Translations under genes and position numbers: made by a program | Shown: in pieces, positions 61,470 to 64,000 of the stretch | Numbering within the stretch: the stretch's first letter is position 1 | Layout of the letters: the number at the start of each line of letters is the position of its first letter | Source: Hyphomicrobiaceae bacterium UBA7697 | GTDB lineage: Bacteria; Pseudomonadota; Alphaproteobacteria; Rhizobiales; Methyloligellaceae | Direction of reading: 5' to 3' | Assembly (NCBI GenBank): GCA_002482645.1 | Contig: DLGJ01000008.1 | Span: 62,001 to 126,000 of the forward strand | DNA length: 64,000 bases | The notes under the pieces: model-generated | The model's database searches: none | Told to the model about the DNA's origin: nothing | What the model saw: only the letters and a program-made list of their open reading frames with translations

Positions 61470-62056
61470 CGAACAGGCCGAAATTTCGCCCGGCGACGCT
61501 CGCGGACGCCGCCGCGCTGTCCGTGCTCGTCGATATCGCGGGCGAGGGAGCACCGAACCGGCTCTGGCTCGACATGGCCGGTCCCGGCCATTCGGCGTTG
61601 GAAGTGGGCCGGGCCCGTGCGCGCCGGGAAGAGGGCGGCTTCTCCTATCGTCATGCCACCTTGGCCGAGGTCGGAGACGAAATCGCCGCCTGCCTGATCG
61701 GGTATAGGCTAGACGATCCTTACGATCTGTCGGGTTTCGAGGAACTTCCAGACACGTTCCAGCCCCTCGTGCGGCTTGAAGCCCGAGCGCCCGGCACGTG
61801 GTACGTGAATGTGCTGGCGACGTTCCCGGAGTTCCGCGGCCAAGGCATCGGCATGAAGCTGCTCGATGTCGCCAACGAGCGGGCGCGGGAGGCGGACGCC
61901 TCGGCCGCGAGCATTATCGTGGGCAGTTGGAACGAGGGAGCCGAGAAGCTTTACCGGCGCGCCGGCTACCGGCCCGCCGCCAGCGAGCCTGCGATACTTC
62001 CGCCCGAGTTCCCGCAATCGGGAGACTGGCTCTTGATGCTGAGGCCGCTTTCATGA
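61466..62056 (+). CDS. GNAT-family N-acetyltransferase, copy 2
   Basis: A 196 aa paralogue of the preceding gene, matching it along its whole length (FRPATLADAAALSVLVDIAG; FRGQGIGMKLLDVANERARE; the shared ending PQSGDWLLMLRP). The acetyl-CoA P-loop RGQGIG is intact, while copy 1 has RGYGLG. The start is GTG 61466 overlapping the stop of copy 1, and its end overlaps the lpdA start (ATGA). A tandem duplication kept as two complete genes. Confidence 0.87.
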   Translation: MTNRPKFRPATLADAAALSVLVDIAGEGAPNRLWLDMAGPGHSALEVGRARARREEGGFSYRHATLAEVGDEIAACLIGYRLDDPYDLSGFEELPDTFQPLVRLEARAPGTWYVNVLATFPEFRGQGIGMKLLDVANERAREADASAASIIVGSWNEGAEKLYRRAGYRPAASEPAILPPEFPQSGDWLLMLRPLS

Positions 62057-63462
62057 GCGCCGGTACGGAATTCGATCTTGTCGTTATCGGCGGCGGGCCG
62101 GGGGGCTATGTCGCGGCCATCCGCGCCGCCCAGCTCGGCATGAGGACGGCGGTCGTCGAGCGGGAGCATCTCGGCGGCATTTGCCTGAACTGGGGCTGCA
62201 TTCCCACCAAGGCGCTGCTGCGCACCTCCGAGCTCTACCGGCAGATCGCCGTGGCCGAGGCCTTCGGTCTCCGCGTCGAGGGTCTCGGCTTCGATCTCGG
62301 CCGGATCGTCGAGCGCAGCCGGGCCGTGGCCGAAAAGCTGGCCAACGGCGTCGCTTTTCTCATGAAGAAGAACAAGATCGCGGTATTCGATGCGACGGGA
62401 CGGCTCCAAGGGTCCGGCCGGGTCGGTCTGACCGGAACGGACGGCGCGATCCTGCCGTCCATCGCGGCGGAGCATATCGTCATCGCCACCGGCGCGCGGG
62501 CCCGGAGTCTGCCGAGCCTCGAGCCGGACGGCGTGCGCATCTGGACCTACAAGGAGGCGATGGTGCCGGCGGCCCTTCCACGGTCGCTGCTCGTGATTGG
62601 ATCGGGCGCGATCGGGATCGAGTTCGCGAGCTTCTATCGCGCACTCGGCGTGGACGTCACCGTCGTGGAAGTCCTGGATCGTATCCTGCCCGCCGAAGAC
62701 GAAGAGATATCCAAGCTCGCGCGCACGGCCTTCACGAGACAAGGCATGACGATCCATACCGGCGCAACGGTCGAGCATCTTCGCGACACCGAAACCGGCG
62801 TCGGCGCCCGGCTGCGCACGACCGGCGGCGCGGCCTTGGACATCGAGGCCGGCCGCGTCATCCTCGCCGTCGGCATCACCGGCAATGTCGAAGGCCTCGG
62901 CCTCGAAGAGCAGGGCGTTCAGGTCGAGCGCGGGCATATCGTCGTAGACGAATGGTGCCGCACGGGCGCACCCGGGCTCTACGCCATCGGCGACGTGGCG
63001 GGGCCTCCATGGCTCGCCCACAAAGCCATGCATGAAGGCGTCCTGTGCGTCGAGAAGATCGCCGGCGTCGAAGGCGTCCACCCGCTCGACAAGACGGGCA
63101 TTCCCGGATGCACCTATTGCACGCCCCAGATCGCGAGCCTCGGCCTGACCGAGAAAGCCGCACGCGAGGCGGGATACGAATTGCGGGTCGGCCGCTATCC
63201 TTACGCCGCCAACGGAAAGGCGATCGCGCTGGGCGAGACGGACGGCCTCGTCAAGACCGTCTTCGATGCGAACACCGGAGCCCTGCTCGGCGCGCACATG
63301 ATCGGCGCGGACGTCACGGAACTGATCCAAGGTTTCGCCATCGGCAAGACGCTCGAGACGACCGAGGCGGAACTGATTGCCACGATCTTTCCTCATCCGA
63401 CATTGTCGGAGATGATGCACGAATCGGTGCTCGACGCGTTCGGACGGGCCTTGCACATCTAG
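62053..63462 (+). CDS. lpdA: Dihydrolipoyl dehydrogenase (E3)
   Basis: Flavoprotein that reoxidises dihydrolipoamide. The 469 aa protein begins with the FAD site VVIGGGPGGYVAAIRAAQLG, the redox-active disulfide GGICLNWGCIPTKALL, an NAD-binding LVIGSGAIGIEFASFYRALG and the C-terminal His/Glu dyad in FPHPTLSEMMHESV. No N-terminal lipoyl domain is present. ATG 62053 overlaps the upstream acetyltransferase stop. It ends the pdh operon. Confidence 0.97.
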   Translation: MSAGTEFDLVVIGGGPGGYVAAIRAAQLGMRTAVVEREHLGGICLNWGCIPTKALLRTSELYRQIAVAEAFGLRVEGLGFDLGRIVERSRAVAEKLANGVAFLMKKNKIAVFDATGRLQGSGRVGLTGTDGAILPSIAAEHIVIATGARARSLPSLEPDGVRIWTYKEAMVPAALPRSLLVIGSGAIGIEFASFYRALGVDVTVVEVLDRILPAEDEEISKLARTAFTRQGMTIHTGATVEHLRDTETGVGARLRTTGGAALDIEAGRVILAVGITGNVEGLGLEEQGVQVERGHIVVDEWCRTGAPGLYAIGDVAGPPWLAHKAMHEGVLCVEKIAGVEGVHPLDKTGIPGCTYCTPQIASLGLTEKAAREAGYELRVGRYPYAANGKAIALGETDGLVKTVFDANTGALLGAHMIGADVTELIQGFAIGKTLETTEAELIATIFPHPTLSEMMHESVLDAFGRALHI

Positions 63463-63554
63463 ACCGAGGACGCGCGGCGGCACTGTGTATTTGGGTTTGG
63501 CGACGGATGCGATAGGGTCGCAGCCGCAACCTTACAGCGGAAGGGGAGGCAAGA

Positions 63555-63824
63555 ATGGAAGCTCATGGTTTGTTCGCGATGCCGGGCGTCGGTTTCATCG
63601 GCATGATCGTCATCGGCGTGCTCGCGGGCTATATCGCCGAGAAGATCACCGCCAGCGACCACGGCCTATTGACCAACTTCCTGGTCGGTATCGCCGGCTC
63701 GTTTCTGGGCGGCACGCTCGCCCGCGTCCTGAGTATCGAATTCTACGGGTGGCTGGGAAATCTGATCGTCGCCTCTATCGGCGCCGTGATCGTGATTTGG
63801 CTTTGGCGGAAACTCAGTAATTAG
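63555..63824 (+). CDS. GlsB/YeaQ/YmgE-family small membrane protein
   Basis: An 89 aa protein with three predicted helices (VGFIGMIVIGVLAGYIAEKI; LLTNFLVGIAGSFLGGTLAR; NLIVASIGAVIVIWLWRKL) and the Gly-rich family pattern. Members are stress-responsive inner-membrane proteins whose molecular role is not settled. ATG 63555 follows GGGGAGG. It stands alone between lpdA and lipA. Confidence 0.88.
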   Translation: MEAHGLFAMPGVGFIGMIVIGVLAGYIAEKITASDHGLLTNFLVGIAGSFLGGTLARVLSIEFYGWLGNLIVASIGAVIVIWLWRKLSN

Positions 63825-63845
63825 ACGGCCGTTCCAACCTCGCCC

Positions 63846-64000
63846 ATGGTCACACTCCTGAACACGGTTCGACAGGCGGATAAGAGGCCGCGCCATCCGG
63901 AAAAGGCGCGGCTTCCCGATACGCCCGTGATGCGGAAACCCGACTGGATTCGCGTCCGGGCGCCGGGAACCAACGCGTTCGGCGCGACACGGGAGACCTT
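63846..64000 (+). CDS. lipA: Lipoyl synthase, N-terminal fragment (cut by window edge)
   Basis: The first 51 residues read MVTLLNTVRQADKRPRHPEK then ARLPDTPVMRKPDWIRVRAP, the characteristic LipA opening (RHPEKA, KPDWIRV). The radical SAM cysteines lie beyond the window. LipA inserts sulfur into octanoyl-lysine, producing the lipoyl arm needed by PdhB. Being next to the pdh operon is usual in alphaproteobacteria. Confidence 0.85.
   Translation, partial: MVTLLNTVRQADKRPRHPEKARLPDTPVMRKPDWIRVRAPGTNAFGATRET

Overview
The window is a gene-dense, GC-rich chromosomal segment of an alphaproteobacterium, most likely Hyphomicrobiales (Rhizobiales). This rests on gene order (proS-lolC-lolD-dnaE; rpsB-tsf-pyrH-frr-uppS-cdsA-dxr-rseP-bamA-lpxD-fabZ-lpxA-lpxI; trpE/G/D/C-moaC-moeA-lexA; eno-ftsB-pdhA-pdhB-pdhC-lpdA-lipA), on a short ProRS without an editing insertion, on a lipoyl-bearing E1-beta subunit, and on LexA boxes of the alphaproteobacterial type GTTC-N7-GTTC. 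A cytochrome c resembling methanol-metabolism cytochromes hints at a methylotroph, but that is inference. No rRNA, tRNA or CRISPR array was seen.

Layout. 211-7226: proline tRNA charging, lipoprotein release (LolCD) and replicative DNA polymerase DnaE behind a promoter containing a perfect SOS box. 7272-20765: a translation/envelope super-operon (S2, EF-Ts, UMP kinase, RRF, UppS, CdsA, Dxr, RseP, BamA, LpxD, FabZ, LpxA, LpxI); lpxB, which usually follows lpxI in relatives, is missing here. 20823-26720: gltA, gltX, comEC and lexA.

26874-35841 (boundaries tentative): a severely deleted Mu-like transposable prophage inserted just upstream of the lexA promoter. It keeps a CI-like repressor, a divergent switch region, a Ner-like regulator, the MuA-type transposase, the MuB-type ATPase, two small unknown genes, GemA, Mor, the major capsid protein gpT, another small gene and a tape-measure protein. 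Lysis, terminase, portal, protease and most tail genes are gone.

35901-44167 (minus strand): molybdopterin genes moeA and moaC, then trpC, trpD, trpG, a SixA-type phosphatase, trpE and ppiD, nearly all overlapping. 44338-50141: tpiA, an exported unknown protein, secG, pyrG, a GFA-family protein, aqpZ and kdsA. 50165-54851 (minus): a DUF1835 protein and a queuosine set queF-queD-queE and queC, interrupted by an anchored cytochrome c. 54978-64000: eno, ftsB, a pyruvate dehydrogenase operon whose E2 lacks a lipoyl domain, two tandem acetyltransferases, lpdA, a GlsB/YeaQ-type membrane protein and the start of lipA.

Points most worth checking: the SOS-type promoter of dnaE; a lipoyl-less E2 whose only visible swinging arm sits on E1-beta; dxr, which has no ATG/GTG/TTG start; a QueD lacking the usual catalytic Cys; twin palindromes ahead of uppS; a three-stem rpsB leader; and the stripped Mu-like element beside lexA. 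All calls come from reading the sequence; no database search was run.
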